From assembly GCA_900767605.1 (NCBI GenBank), contig CAAFZT010000025.1, forward strand, positions 1-42,955: 42,955 nucleotides of DNA, in the 5' to 3' direction. Numbering within the stretch: the first letter of the stretch is position 1; each line of letters begins with the position of its first letter. The notes under the pieces were generated by a model. That model ran no database searches and was not told where the DNA came from. It was given only the letters and a program-made list of their open reading frames with translations. Source of the stretch: Bacilli bacterium. Its GTDB lineage: Bacteria > Bacillota_I > Bacilli_A > RFN20 > CAG-826. Positions 7,289 through 16,068 of this stretch are shown here, in pieces. Position numbers and translations under genes: made by a program.

Positions 7289-9754
7289 ATGGCCGTTTCG
7301 CATTCGGAGTACGCAATCAATCTTATCGATAAATTGACAGAGGAAGAGAAAATCGCTTTGGTTTCGGGGCATGATTTCATGTACACGAATCCAGTTCCTC
7401 GGTGGGGAATTCCTGCGATTCGCATGAGCGATGGACCCCACGGACTTCGCGTCCAAACTCCAAAAGGAGGCAACATCATGGGTTCGGCCTCCGCCACTTG
7501 TTTTCCCACATCCGCTACAAGCGCCAATAGTTGGAACCCCGTCCTAACGAAGGAAATGGGCCAAACCATGGGAGAAGAGGCGCGGTTTTATGGAATCGAC
7601 GTAATCCTTGGTCCTGGCGTCACGTTGAAGAGAAATCCGCGTTGTGGACGCAATTTCGAATATTTTTCCGAAGATCCGCTCCTTGCTGGAATGATGGGCG
7701 AAAAAGAAGTAGAGGGAATCCAATCGCAAGGGGTTGCCGCCTGCGTCAAGCACTTCGCCCTCAATAACGAAGAAAACCACCGCTTCATGGGCGATTCTGT
7801 GGTCGATATGCGCGCGGCCAGGGAACTCTATTTGAAGTCGTTTGAATACATCGTCAAAAATGCCCATCCAGAAACGGTGATGAACGCCTATAACAAAATC
7901 AATGGGGTCTATTGCACCGAAAATTCTTGGCTATTGAAAGATGTCCTGCGCACGGAGTGGGGGTTCCATGGCCTTGTGATGACCGACTGGGGAGCAACCC
8001 ACGATCGCGTCAAAGGAATCAAAGCCGGGAATGACCTGGAGATGCCAGGAGACACCAAGATTTGCCGCAAATGGATCGCGGATGCTTTGCGGGAAGGCAA
8101 ATTGGATGTCCAAAACCTCGATGAGCGTGTTTTGAACGTTTTGGATTTGGTCGATCGGCATCGAGAGAAAGAAAAACGGGAAGACGTCGATTGGAAAAAC
8201 CACCACGAAATCGCCAAAAAAATCGCCGAAGAGTCCGCGGTATTATTAAAAAACAATGGGGTGTTCCCCCTCCATCCTGACAAGAAGCTCTGCATCATAG
8301 GGGAGCTTTTCGAGACAATGAGGTATCAAGGCGCAGGATCTTCGATGATTAACCCCTATTTCCTCACGACCTGCAAAGAGGCTTTCGATTCCCATAAAAT
8401 CGCCTATTCGTATTGCAAGGGTTACTGCGCGAATGAAACGGATCCCTCTCAAGCATTGATTCAAGAAGCAGTGAACGCTGCGAAGGAATTCGACCGCGTT
8501 CTCCTTTTCCTTGGGACGACCGATCTGCAAGAGAGCGAAGGCGGCGACCGGGAAGATATGAAACTTCCCAAGAACCAATTGGCCTTGGTCCGCGCGCTAT
8601 TGGAGGAAAAGAAATCCATTGCCGTCGTCCTTTTCGGGGGATCCGTCGTCGAACTCCCGTTCTTCGATACTATCGATGGCCTTCTCAACATGTTCCTTCC
8701 GGGACAAAACGGAGGGGAGGCTGCCTACAACATTCTGTTTGGAAAGGTCAATCCAAGCGGCAAATTGGCCGAAACCTGGCCACTTTGCTATGAAGATGTC
8801 CCCTACGCAAAGGAATTCGGAACGAAAAAGCAAATCGTTTACAAAGAATCGGTTTACGTGGGATATCGTTATTATCTTTCCGCTCGTCGCGCGGTTCGCT
8901 TCCCCTTCGGATATGGGCTGTCTTATTCGGAATTCGAGTATCGCGATTTGAAAGTCCAAGAAAGCGATACGGAAATTCGCGTCTTAGTAAAAGTGAGGAA
9001 CGTCGGCGGAATCGACGGCAAAGAAACCGTTCAGGTTTACGTGGGAGGTCCGCGCACTTCCTTTTATAAGCCCCTCCGTGAATTGAAGGGGTTCGCCAAG
9101 GTTTTCGTTAAGGCCCACGAAACGGTCCAGGCAGAAATTAAGATTCCAAGAGATAGCCTTCGTTATTGGAACGTCGCCGAAAATCGATTCTGCTTTGAAA
9201 AAGGGGATTATTCCATCGAAGTCGGAAAGAGCTCGCAAGACATCGTTTTGAAACAATCCATCCACCTCGATGGGCAAAATCTCGACTCCGTCTATCCGTC
9301 GGAAGTTCTTCGTCCTTATTTGGATGTGGATTTAACTCAAATCGACGAGGCCGCTTTCGCCAAAATGTCGGGATTGCCGCTTCCTAAAGACGAGGAATCC
9401 AAACCCCTCACGTTAGAAAGCCGATTCACGGAATTGCGACGAAACTTCCTTGGAAAGCTCCTTTATAATGCCGTTATCGGCGTCGCCGAAAAAGATCGGA
9501 AGAAAGCGGAGAAGCTTCCAAAAGGCTCCGAACGCGACAATCGCATGAAGGCGGCGATGGCCTTGAAGAAGATATTAGAAAGCAACTCGCTTCTCACCAT
9601 GTCGATGTCCGCGGGTGCCTCATTCCCCTATAACTTCGCGGAAGCCTTCCGCGATTGGGGTAACGGGCATTTCCTAAAGGGCGTTTCTGGCTTCGCCCAC
9701 TCCATAAAAGCACCAAAATTACCCATCGAGGAGGAAAAGAAAGATGGCAAATAA
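7289..9754 (+). CDS. Glycoside hydrolase family 3, probable beta-glucosidase
   Basis: An 821-residue intracellular enzyme (no signal peptide) that would release terminal beta-linked glucose or xylose from glycosides. The GH3 N-domain carries GPHGLRV (49-55), KHFALNNEENHR (K154/H155) and the nucleophile Asp233 in VMTDWGA. The C-domain carries ESEGGDRE with the likely acid/base Glu417. A fibronectin-III-like domain follows at about 545-640 (GKETVQVYVGG). About 140 further helical residues end the protein, longer than minimal GH3 enzymes but seen in other Firmicutes. AAAGGGG lies about 10 bases before the ATG. It overlaps the transporter gene by 11 bases, so the two are translationally linked. 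Confidence 0.92.
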   Translation: MAVSHSEYAINLIDKLTEEEKIALVSGHDFMYTNPVPRWGIPAIRMSDGPHGLRVQTPKGGNIMGSASATCFPTSATSANSWNPVLTKEMGQTMGEEARFYGIDVILGPGVTLKRNPRCGRNFEYFSEDPLLAGMMGEKEVEGIQSQGVAACVKHFALNNEENHRFMGDSVVDMRAARELYLKSFEYIVKNAHPETVMNAYNKINGVYCTENSWLLKDVLRTEWGFHGLVMTDWGATHDRVKGIKAGNDLEMPGDTKICRKWIADALREGKLDVQNLDERVLNVLDLVDRHREKEKREDVDWKNHHEIAKKIAEESAVLLKNNGVFPLHPDKKLCIIGELFETMRYQGAGSSMINPYFLTTCKEAFDSHKIAYSYCKGYCANETDPSQALIQEAVNAAKEFDRVLLFLGTTDLQESEGGDREDMKLPKNQLALVRALLEEKKSIAVVLFGGSVVELPFFDTIDGLLNMFLPGQNGGEAAYNILFGKVNPSGKLAETWPLCYEDVPYAKEFGTKKQIVYKESVYVGYRYYLSARRAVRFPFGYGLSYSEFEYRDLKVQESDTEIRVLVKVRNVGGIDGKETVQVYVGGPRTSFYKPLRELKGFAKVFVKAHETVQAEIKIPRDSLRYWNVAENRFCFEKGDYSIEVGKSSQDIVLKQSIHLDGQNLDSVYPSEVLRPYLDVDLTQIDEAAFAKMSGLPLPKDEESKPLTLESRFTELRRNFLGKLLYNAVIGVAEKDRKKAEKLPKGSERDNRMKAAMALKKILESNSLLTMSMSAGASFPYNFAEAFRDWGNGHFLKGVSGFAHSIKAPKLPIEEEKKDGK

Positions 9755-11684
9755 AATAATGGAAAGCCGAGTGTTCAACTCGCGGATTAAAAGCAAAAAC
9801 GTAACCGCCAAGGAAAAATGGATCGGGTATTTGCTTGGCCCCGTCGGAGCCTTGCTGCTCAACGCCGTTTTGGCCTCTTACCTCAACATTTATTATACCG
9901 ATGTGTTGAAGCTCACAAGCGTTTGGGGAGGGCTTTTCCTTACGCTTTTCCCGCTTGTATCCAAAATCATCGATGCCCTGACCAATATATGGATGGGCTA
10001 TCTCATCGATCACACCAAATCCAAGCAAGGCAAGGCCCGTCCTTGGCTATTGCTTAGCGCTCCTTTGATTGCCATTACGGGCGTGTTGCTTTTCACGGTT
10101 CCTAACGGCAGCGCCTCATTCCAGGCAATTTGGGTGATGATCAGCTATAACCTTTTCTATTCCTTCGCCTTCACCATTTACAACATGTCCCACTGCTTGA
10201 TGGTTCCCCTCTCCACGAGAAATATCGTCCAACGCGGCGGTCTTTCCGTTTTCAATCAAATCTCTACCATCATGGTTTCGGGGATCGTCGTCGCTTTGAT
10301 TTTCCCGATGCTCATCATGCCGGCGATTGGCGTGGACAAGCAATTGTGGATTGTTTTGATGTCGATTCTTTCGATTCTCGCCCTTCCTTTGACTTTGCTG
10401 GAATATTATTTCACCAAGGAAAGAATCACCGAGGAGACTTTCGGCCAGCCAGAGGAGAAAAAGATTCCCTTCTCTCTTCAGTTCAAGGCGATTTTCTCCG
10501 ACCGTTATTTTGTCCTCCTCATTGCTTATTTCTTGATTTATACGGTGGGTTCCACCCTTAAAAATGTTGGACTCGTCTATTATTGCAACTACGTTCTCGG
10601 CACCTATAACGACGGCATCACCCAAACCCTTGTCTCCGTTTTGGGCGGTATCCCGATGGGCCTTGGAATCTTCCTCGTTTGGCCCCTTGCCAAGCGGTTC
10701 GGGAAAAAGAACGTTACGATGGTCGGCTTCCTTATCTATACGGTGGGATCCGCGATTTGCTGGATGGCCCCGACGAATCTATACGCGGTTTTGGTTGGAC
10801 AATTTATTAAAAACATTGGCGGTTTGCCCTGCGCCTATGTCTTCATGGCCCTTTTCGCCGATACTTTGGACCACATGGAATGGAAAACGGGGTTCCGTAG
10901 CGATGGCACGGCGATGTCCGTTTATAACATCATCGCGGTTGCTGCCGCTGGTCTTTGCACGGGCGTATTCAACTTCTTCCTTTCCAAAACCGGATATGTC
11001 GCCCCGGTCCTTCAAGGGGATTATCTTGCCAATTTAGGGCAATACGCCGGGTTTGCTACTCAAAAATCAATGGAGCAGATCCTCGCCCTCAAAGCCACGG
11101 ATGCGGTCGCCTTCATTCAGCCCGCGGCTACCAACGATTTCATTACGTTCGCTTTCGTGGGACTCGAAGTCATCACCGGCCTCGCCTGCGCGGGCATCTT
11201 GATGTTCGTCACCGTCGAAAAGACGATTAAGTGCAAGCAAGAGGTTTTGGTCGAACGCGAAAAAGAACGCTTTGCCCGCGAAGGACGGCAATGGGCGCCC
11301 GCCGAAGAGCGCAACCGAATGGAAACGGAACGCCAAGACGCGGAAGCGGAGCAAATCTTTTTGCAGGAATTGAAAAAGAAGTGCGAAAAGAAAGGGCTGT
11401 CCTTTGAAATAGAAAGCCAGAAACATGAGGAAGCCATTTCCAAGAAAAAGGCGAAATCGGTCGAAAAGCAAAAATCCACCGAAGCCAAGGAACAGGAAAA
11501 AGCCGTCAAAGCGCAGAAAAAACAAGAAAAGAAAACGGCCCAATGGACTCCAGAACAATGGGAGAAATATAACGCCAAAGTTGAAGCTAAAAAAGCCAAG
11601 GACGAAGCCCATTGGCTCAAAGAAAAAGAAAAAGGCGAGGCCTACTACGCCAAAATTCAGGACGAACTCGCCAAAATTCACTGA
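9744..11684 (+). CDS. GPH-family sugar symporter with long charged C-terminal tail
   Basis: A 646-residue major-facilitator protein of the glycoside-pentoside-hexuronide:cation symporter group (MelB-like). About 12 transmembrane helices span residues 25-495; the segment IIDALTNIWMGYLIDHTKSK after helix 2 is the family signature. It probably imports glycosides that the flanking hydrolases then cut in the cytoplasm. GAGGAGG precedes the ATG. The last 150 residues are almost entirely Lys, Glu, Ala and Gln with heptad-like spacing, a predicted cytoplasmic helix or coiled coil. Some GPH carriers have a C-terminal IIA domain for PTS control, but no IIA motif is seen here. Confidence 0.9.
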   Translation: MANKIMESRVFNSRIKSKNVTAKEKWIGYLLGPVGALLLNAVLASYLNIYYTDVLKLTSVWGGLFLTLFPLVSKIIDALTNIWMGYLIDHTKSKQGKARPWLLLSAPLIAITGVLLFTVPNGSASFQAIWVMISYNLFYSFAFTIYNMSHCLMVPLSTRNIVQRGGLSVFNQISTIMVSGIVVALIFPMLIMPAIGVDKQLWIVLMSILSILALPLTLLEYYFTKERITEETFGQPEEKKIPFSLQFKAIFSDRYFVLLIAYFLIYTVGSTLKNVGLVYYCNYVLGTYNDGITQTLVSVLGGIPMGLGIFLVWPLAKRFGKKNVTMVGFLIYTVGSAICWMAPTNLYAVLVGQFIKNIGGLPCAYVFMALFADTLDHMEWKTGFRSDGTAMSVYNIIAVAAAGLCTGVFNFFLSKTGYVAPVLQGDYLANLGQYAGFATQKSMEQILALKATDAVAFIQPAATNDFITFAFVGLEVITGLACAGILMFVTVEKTIKCKQEVLVEREKERFAREGRQWAPAEERNRMETERQDAEAEQIFLQELKKKCEKKGLSFEIESQKHEEAISKKKAKSVEKQKSTEAKEQEKAVKAQKKQEKKTAQWTPEQWEKYNAKVEAKKAKDEAHWLKEKEKGEAYYAKIQDELAKIH

Positions 11685-11699
11685 TACAAAGGATGTTTT

Positions 11700-14249
11700 A
11701 TGAAAATCACCCACATTCAAACTGAATATCTAACGAATCCTTTGGGTTTGGGGGTTCAACACCCAACGATTACTTGGAACGTGGAAGGGGAAGACATCGT
11801 AAGCCAAAAAGGCTTCGAGGTGTCTTTCTCCCTCCGCAACGGAGAAGAAAGGCGAATTCAAAAAGAAACCCCCTCCATGCATTATGAATTTGAGGAAGGG
11901 TTCGCTAGTCGCGACTTCGTCTCTTATCGCCTCCGCATCCAAAACGAAGCCGGATCCTGGTCGCCTTGGAGCGAACTCCAGCATTTTTCAATCGGTTTGC
12001 TCCATCATTCCGACTGGAAGGCAAAATGGATTCGCGGGGATTATTCCGTTTCGAAAAAGAAACGTTACCCCGTTGATTGCTTCCGTAAAGAATTTGAAGT
12101 GAAGGACCCCTCTCGCGGATTTCTTTACCTCACCGCCCTCGGCATCTATGAGGCGTCGATCAATGGCAAGAAAGTCGGTAACGCCATCTTGACACCCGGC
12201 AGCACCGATCCTCGTAAAAGGGTGACTTGTGATACTTACGACGTCTCTTCTTTGCTGAAAAAGGGCAAAAACGAAATCACAATCCTTCTGTCGGATGGTT
12301 GGTATCGCGGCTCCATCGGGGCCAAGGGCTTCACCTATGTTTTCGGCAAATTCACCCAAGTCATGGCAGAACTTGATACCGATGGAGGAACAATCGTTAC
12401 CGACGAAACGTGGAAATGGTCCAATGACGGGCCGATCCGCTTCGCTGATTTGAAAGACGGCGAAATCGTGGATTTCAATTTAACTCCGTCTTTTTCCCAC
12501 AAGGTTCGCGTCGGTTCCTACGACCACGTAATCTCTTCGTCCAATGCTTCAAAAGTCGTGGCAATCGGCCGTGAAAAAGCCGTTCGCAGTTTTGTTTCCG
12601 AGTCGGGCAAAACCGTTTATGAATTCGAAAATAACGTTGCTGGCAATCTCTATCTTCGATTAAAGGGGAAGAAGGACAGCAAAATCCATCTCGTTTTAGG
12701 CGAAAAGCTCGATGAGCATCAGGACGTGACCCTCGATAACGTGCAATGCGTTCACAAAGGGAAAAAGACACCCCTCCAAGAAATCGACATCACTTTGAAG
12801 GAGGGCGTGAACGAATACGAAACAAAATTCTTCTATGGCGGATTCCGTTACGCGGGCGTTTTGGCTAATGATGGGGTGGAAATCCTTGATATCGAACAAA
12901 TTGCCATTTCCTCGGAGATGGACGAGATTTCGCAATTTGAGTGTTCTAACCCCCTGATTAACATCTTCTATGAAAACACGATTCGCAGCTGCCGGAGCAA
13001 TTTCGTGGACATCCCCACCGACTGTCCGACCCGCGAACGCATGGGCTGGATGGGCGATAGCCAAATCATCTTCAATACGGCTGCTTATCTTTTTGACGCC
13101 CATGCCTTCTTCCGAAAGCACGTTCGGGACATATATGACCGCCAAGACAAAAATGGCCGCCTTCCGCAAATCGCCCCCTATTCGGCAGAAGATTGGTTTA
13201 TGGATGTCATGAACGGATCCGTTGGCTGGGCCGATGCCGGCGTCCTCATCCCCTATCGCATGTACCTCCAGTATGGGGATCGCAAGATATTGGAAGATAA
13301 TTACGACGATATGGCTCGCTACGCCAAATTCATGATTCGCCGCTGCGGCCCAGCAAAGGGGATTTATAGCCTTTACGCCAAACCATTGCATCTATCGAAG
13401 GAAAATCGCAAATTCGGCGTCAATACGGGCCAATCCTATGGCGAGTGGGCGGAGCCTAGTGACGTCAAGTCCTTTGTTTGGACCGACTTTGCCGAACCCC
13501 ATCCCGAAGAGAACATGGCTTATACCTCCTACGTCCTTTCGTTGATGGTAAAAATCGCCAAACTTTTGAAAAAGGAAGAGGACATCCCCCTGTTTGAGAC
13601 TTATCGCGACGGGGTGAAGCGCGCGTATCAGGAACTGGTAACCAAACCGCGCTTCAGTCTGGATACGGACCGTCAGTGCAAGCAGGTGCGCCCCCTTTAT
13701 TTTGATTTGCTCCGCGACGATCAAAAGGAATTCGCGAAGAAAAGGCTCGTACAAGCCTTAGACCATTATGGCTGGAGGCTGGGAACCGGCTTCCTCTCCA
13801 CCCCCTTTATCCTCGACGTTTTGGCGGACATCGATCCTGAATTTGCGTACCGCCTTTTGGAAAACGAAAAGATGCCGGGATGGCTCTTCATGGCCAAGGA
13901 AAACACCGGAACGATTTGGGAAGGATGGGAAGGCCCTAAAGCTCAAATCGGTATCTCTTCCCTGAACCATTATTCCAAAGGAGCGATGGTTGAGTGGCTG
14001 TTTTCGGGGATGCTTGGAATCCGTGTGCAAGGCGAAAACCATTTTGCGATTCGTCCCGTCGTCGGCGGAAACCTTACTTTTGCAAAAGGAGGGTTCCGAA
14101 GCATATATGGTGAAATTCGATCCAGCTGGGAAAAGAAGGGGAACCATGTTGTTTATCGTTTCGAAATCCCAACGAATTGCACTGCGGATTTGGCCCTCGG
14201 CGACAAGACGTACCCGCTTGGGCCTGGCACTCACGAATTCACCCTTTGA
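11700..14249 (+). CDS. GH78 alpha-L-rhamnosidase
   Basis: An 849-residue enzyme that removes terminal alpha-L-rhamnose. It starts with the fibronectin-like module usual for bacterial GH78 (NPLGLGVQHPTITW), then beta-sandwich domains with GWYRGSIG (about residues 200-207). The (alpha/alpha)6 catalytic barrel carries DCPTRERMGWMGD, with Asp441 and Glu446 at the catalytic positions, and a C-terminal beta domain closes the protein. No signal peptide is present, so it acts on imported substrate. AAAGGA lies 7 bases before the ATG and the gene starts 15 bases after the transporter. With the GH3 enzyme this fits stepwise trimming of rhamnosyl-glucosides such as rutinose- or neohesperidose-type decorations; the actual substrate is an inference. 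Confidence 0.93.
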   Translation: MKITHIQTEYLTNPLGLGVQHPTITWNVEGEDIVSQKGFEVSFSLRNGEERRIQKETPSMHYEFEEGFASRDFVSYRLRIQNEAGSWSPWSELQHFSIGLLHHSDWKAKWIRGDYSVSKKKRYPVDCFRKEFEVKDPSRGFLYLTALGIYEASINGKKVGNAILTPGSTDPRKRVTCDTYDVSSLLKKGKNEITILLSDGWYRGSIGAKGFTYVFGKFTQVMAELDTDGGTIVTDETWKWSNDGPIRFADLKDGEIVDFNLTPSFSHKVRVGSYDHVISSSNASKVVAIGREKAVRSFVSESGKTVYEFENNVAGNLYLRLKGKKDSKIHLVLGEKLDEHQDVTLDNVQCVHKGKKTPLQEIDITLKEGVNEYETKFFYGGFRYAGVLANDGVEILDIEQIAISSEMDEISQFECSNPLINIFYENTIRSCRSNFVDIPTDCPTRERMGWMGDSQIIFNTAAYLFDAHAFFRKHVRDIYDRQDKNGRLPQIAPYSAEDWFMDVMNGSVGWADAGVLIPYRMYLQYGDRKILEDNYDDMARYAKFMIRRCGPAKGIYSLYAKPLHLSKENRKFGVNTGQSYGEWAEPSDVKSFVWTDFAEPHPEENMAYTSYVLSLMVKIAKLLKKEEDIPLFETYRDGVKRAYQELVTKPRFSLDTDRQCKQVRPLYFDLLRDDQKEFAKKRLVQALDHYGWRLGTGFLSTPFILDVLADIDPEFAYRLLENEKMPGWLFMAKENTGTIWEGWEGPKAQIGISSLNHYSKGAMVEWLFSGMLGIRVQGENHFAIRPVVGGNLTFAKGGFRSIYGEIRSSWEKKGNHVVYRFEIPTNCTADLALGDKTYPLGPGTHEFTL

Positions 14250-14268
14250 TATTCCGTTTATAAAAAGG

Positions 14269-14309
14269 AACGTCGGTAGCCGATGGAATCATCGGTTCCG
14301 ACGTTTTTT
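14269..14309 (+). terminator. Terminator of the glycoside operon
   Basis: AACGTCGG and CCGACGTT form the outer stem, with a second inner pairing CCGATG/CATCGG, followed by six T. It starts 19 bases after the rhamnosidase stop. Confidence 0.88.
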
Positions 14310-14340
14310 CATAACGAAATCAAGTTCGGCACGCCCATGG

Positions 14341-14370
14341 GAATCGCGTTCTAACTCGCGGTTCTTTTTT
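14341..14370 (+). terminator. Second hairpin with T-tract before a small gene
   Basis: GAATCGCG and CGCGGTTC (one G-U pair) enclose TTCTAACT and run into six T. It is either a backup terminator of the glycoside operon or an attenuator of the small frame whose Shine-Dalgarno starts nine bases later. Confidence 0.7.
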
Positions 14371-14396
14371 GCTTGTATAAAAGGAGTTGCGAGAAC

Positions 14397-14558
14397 GTGA
14401 AAACTCAAAAGGTCGCCAAAGCGATGGAGGAATTCATCAAAGGGCAAGCCAAACCGGGTCTGGGAATGAGGCCGATTCGGATTCTTCCGAAGGTTAATCC
14501 CGTTGCGCTTTTGCATCCATCTCGCCTGCTGGGCGAGGCCCGAAAGGGAATGAAATAG
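14397..14558 (+). CDS. Possible 53-residue basic protein
   Basis: A GTG-initiated frame with a good AAAAGGAG 10 bases upstream. It encodes 53 residues starting MKTQKVAKAMEEFIKGQ and ending RLLGEARKGMK. It has no hydrophobic helix and is strongly basic. The ribosome site and its position behind a hairpin with a T-tract support expression; the lack of any recognised family and the short length keep it doubtful. Unknown function. Confidence 0.35.
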   Translation: MKTQKVAKAMEEFIKGQAKPGLGMRPIRILPKVNPVALLHPSRLLGEARKGMK

Positions 14559-14757
14559 CGGCGTCTAATAGAATTTCTTCTGGTCGATTCAGCGGAATCG
14601 TCCCTCCTCTCCGCGATCGCGATTTTCGTCTTAACGTTGTGGAGAAGGTGATTCCTTTGCCTGCTGTTTCTTGCTGGGGTATTCGGGTGTTTTCTACTCC
14701 CTTCGATTTTGTTTCACATCATTTGAAATAGAACACTTTTGGCAACCAGCACATAAA
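14559..14757. other. Gene-free stretch
   Basis: No gene, RNA or repeat is recognised here. It separates the small basic frame from the tRNA-Ser terminator. Confidence 0.4.
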
Positions 14758-14792
14758 GAAAAATCCTGCCTCATCTACGAAGCAGGATTTTG
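14758..14792 (-). terminator. Terminator of tRNA-Ser(GGA)
   Basis: On the minus strand AAATCCTGC pairs with GCAGGATTT and runs on into T residues, 11 bases beyond the tRNA CCA end. Confidence 0.85.
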
Positions 14793-14802
14793 ATCACTAG
14801 GA

Positions 14803-14893
14803 TGGCGGAGGAATAGGGATTCGAACCCTAGCTCCCGGTTAAGAGACTACGAGCTTTCCAAGCCCGCCCCTTCGGCCACTTGGGTATTCCTCC
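14803..14893 (-). tRNA. tRNA-Ser, anticodon GGA
   Basis: A class II tRNA of 91 bases including an encoded CCA. The acceptor GGAGGAA pairs with TTCCTCC, the discriminator is G, and the anticodon loop TTGGAAA gives GGA, reading UCC and UCU. A long variable arm and the T-loop GGTTCGAATCC are present. It has its own promoter and terminator. Confidence 0.96.
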
Positions 14894-14919
14894 GCGTTTC
14901 GCCTTTTCAGGCAAGTGAG

Positions 14920-14948
14920 ATTATAGGTGTTTCCTCATCGCTTCGCAA
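14920..14948 (-). promoter_or_regulatory. Promoter of tRNA-Ser(GGA)
   Basis: On the minus strand TTGCGA (14943-14948), a 17-base spacer and a perfect TATAAT (14920-14925) lie just upstream of the tRNA. It is back to back with the extended -10 promoter of the pseudouridine synthase gene. Confidence 0.8.
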
Positions 14949-14960
14949 TGCAAATTTTGC

Positions 14961-14966
14961 TAGACT
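14961..14966 (+). promoter_or_regulatory. Extended -10 box close to the rluA-type start codon
   Basis: TGC followed by TAGACT ends 10 bases before the ATG at 14977. No Shine-Dalgarno lies between (AATTCGGAAT) and no -35 is evident, so the mRNA should start within about 4 bases of the ATG. Confidence 0.6.
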
Positions 14967-14976
14967 AATTCGGAAT

Positions 14977-16068
14977 ATGAAAGAAACCGTTGTATCTCGC
15001 CTCAACGCGGGCCAAAAGGCTGAAAAGTTCGTAAAAAAGTACCTGCCGGAAGCCCCGCTTGGATTTATTTACAAAGCCTTCCGCAAAAAAGACATCAAAG
15101 CCAATGGGCATTGGATTAAAAAAGATTACGTTCTCCAAGAAGGAGATGTGATCCGTATCTATGTGACCGACCAGCAATTAGAGGATTTTAAAAAGCCTCG
15201 CCCTGCGGAGAAGAAGCCCTTGGAATATCCAATCGCCTACGAAGACGATGACGTTTTGATTATCGATAAGCCGAAGGGCCTATTGGTTTATGGAGACAAA
15301 ACCGGGGTTCGTGAAACCCTGGGGAATGCCGTTCTCGATTATCTTTACCTCAAAGGCGAATATGATCCAAATGACCACACCTTTGTTCCCTCCCCCGCCC
15401 ATCGCTTGGACCGCAATACCAGCGGGCTCATTTGCTATGGCAAAACCGATCGGGCCCTCAAGGATTTGACCGATTTATTCAAAGAACGCACCCAAATTGA
15501 CAAATATTACGTCGCTTTGGTCGTGGGGGACGTTGAGGAGGATGGATTCATCGATAAGCCCCTTAAAAAGAACGAGGAAAGCGGTCGCGTCTCCGTTTGC
15601 CCCCTCGCTAAGGGAGGAAAAACCGCAAAGACGGAATACCACGTGCTTCACCGCTACGGCTCCTATACCTTGCTCGAACTCCACCTTTTGACGGGCCGCA
15701 CCCACCAACTTCGTGTTCATCTTGCCTCGATTGGGCATCCCATCGTCGGCGATGAAAAATACGGCGATTTCCAGGATTGCCGCAAAGCCGAGCGCCTCTG
15801 TGGGCTCGAATCGCAATTGCTCCACGCCGAAAAACTTTGTTTCGGCAATGTTTCTGGGGCACTTTCTTGTCTTGCCAATCGTCAAATCACCTCACCCCTT
15901 CCCTCTTTTTTCCAAGAGGCCATAGAAGTTTTGACCCATAACCCATCAAAGAAAGGAATTGCATATGGACAAAGTCAAAGAGAATCTGAATCGTTGGTTG
16001 TCGTCTCCTCGCGTAAGCGAAGAGGACAAAACCCTCATCCGCTCCATGAACCAAGAAGAGAAAGATGA
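14977..16068 (+). CDS. RluA-family pseudouridine synthase with overlong C-terminus
   Basis: A 363-residue frame. Residues 1-70 form an S4-like RNA-binding domain and 80-310 the RluA catalytic domain, with the active-site Asp145 in HRLDRNTSG and a later GRTHQLRVH. It would isomerise uridines in 23S rRNA (RluC/RluD type); the exact sites cannot be told. Homologues usually end soon after the position of ITSPLPSFFQEAIEVL (about residue 320). Here about 35 more basic residues run 104 bases into the next gene, so the stop may have been lost by a frameshift. The start codon has no Shine-Dalgarno but a -10 box very close by. Confidence 0.88.
   Translation: MKETVVSRLNAGQKAEKFVKKYLPEAPLGFIYKAFRKKDIKANGHWIKKDYVLQEGDVIRIYVTDQQLEDFKKPRPAEKKPLEYPIAYEDDDVLIIDKPKGLLVYGDKTGVRETLGNAVLDYLYLKGEYDPNDHTFVPSPAHRLDRNTSGLICYGKTDRALKDLTDLFKERTQIDKYYVALVVGDVEEDGFIDKPLKKNEESGRVSVCPLAKGGKTAKTEYHVLHRYGSYTLLELHLLTGRTHQLRVHLASIGHPIVGDEKYGDFQDCRKAERLCGLESQLLHAEKLCFGNVSGALSCLANRQITSPLPSFFQEAIEVLTHNPSKKGIAYGQSQRESESLVVVSSRKRRGQNPHPLHEPRRER

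Noticed and set aside
11067..11720. 217-codon minus-strand open frame rich in Phe, Leu and Gly
   Set aside because: It is the reverse of the Lys/Glu-rich tail of the GPH transporter (AAG/GAA read backwards as Leu/Phe).
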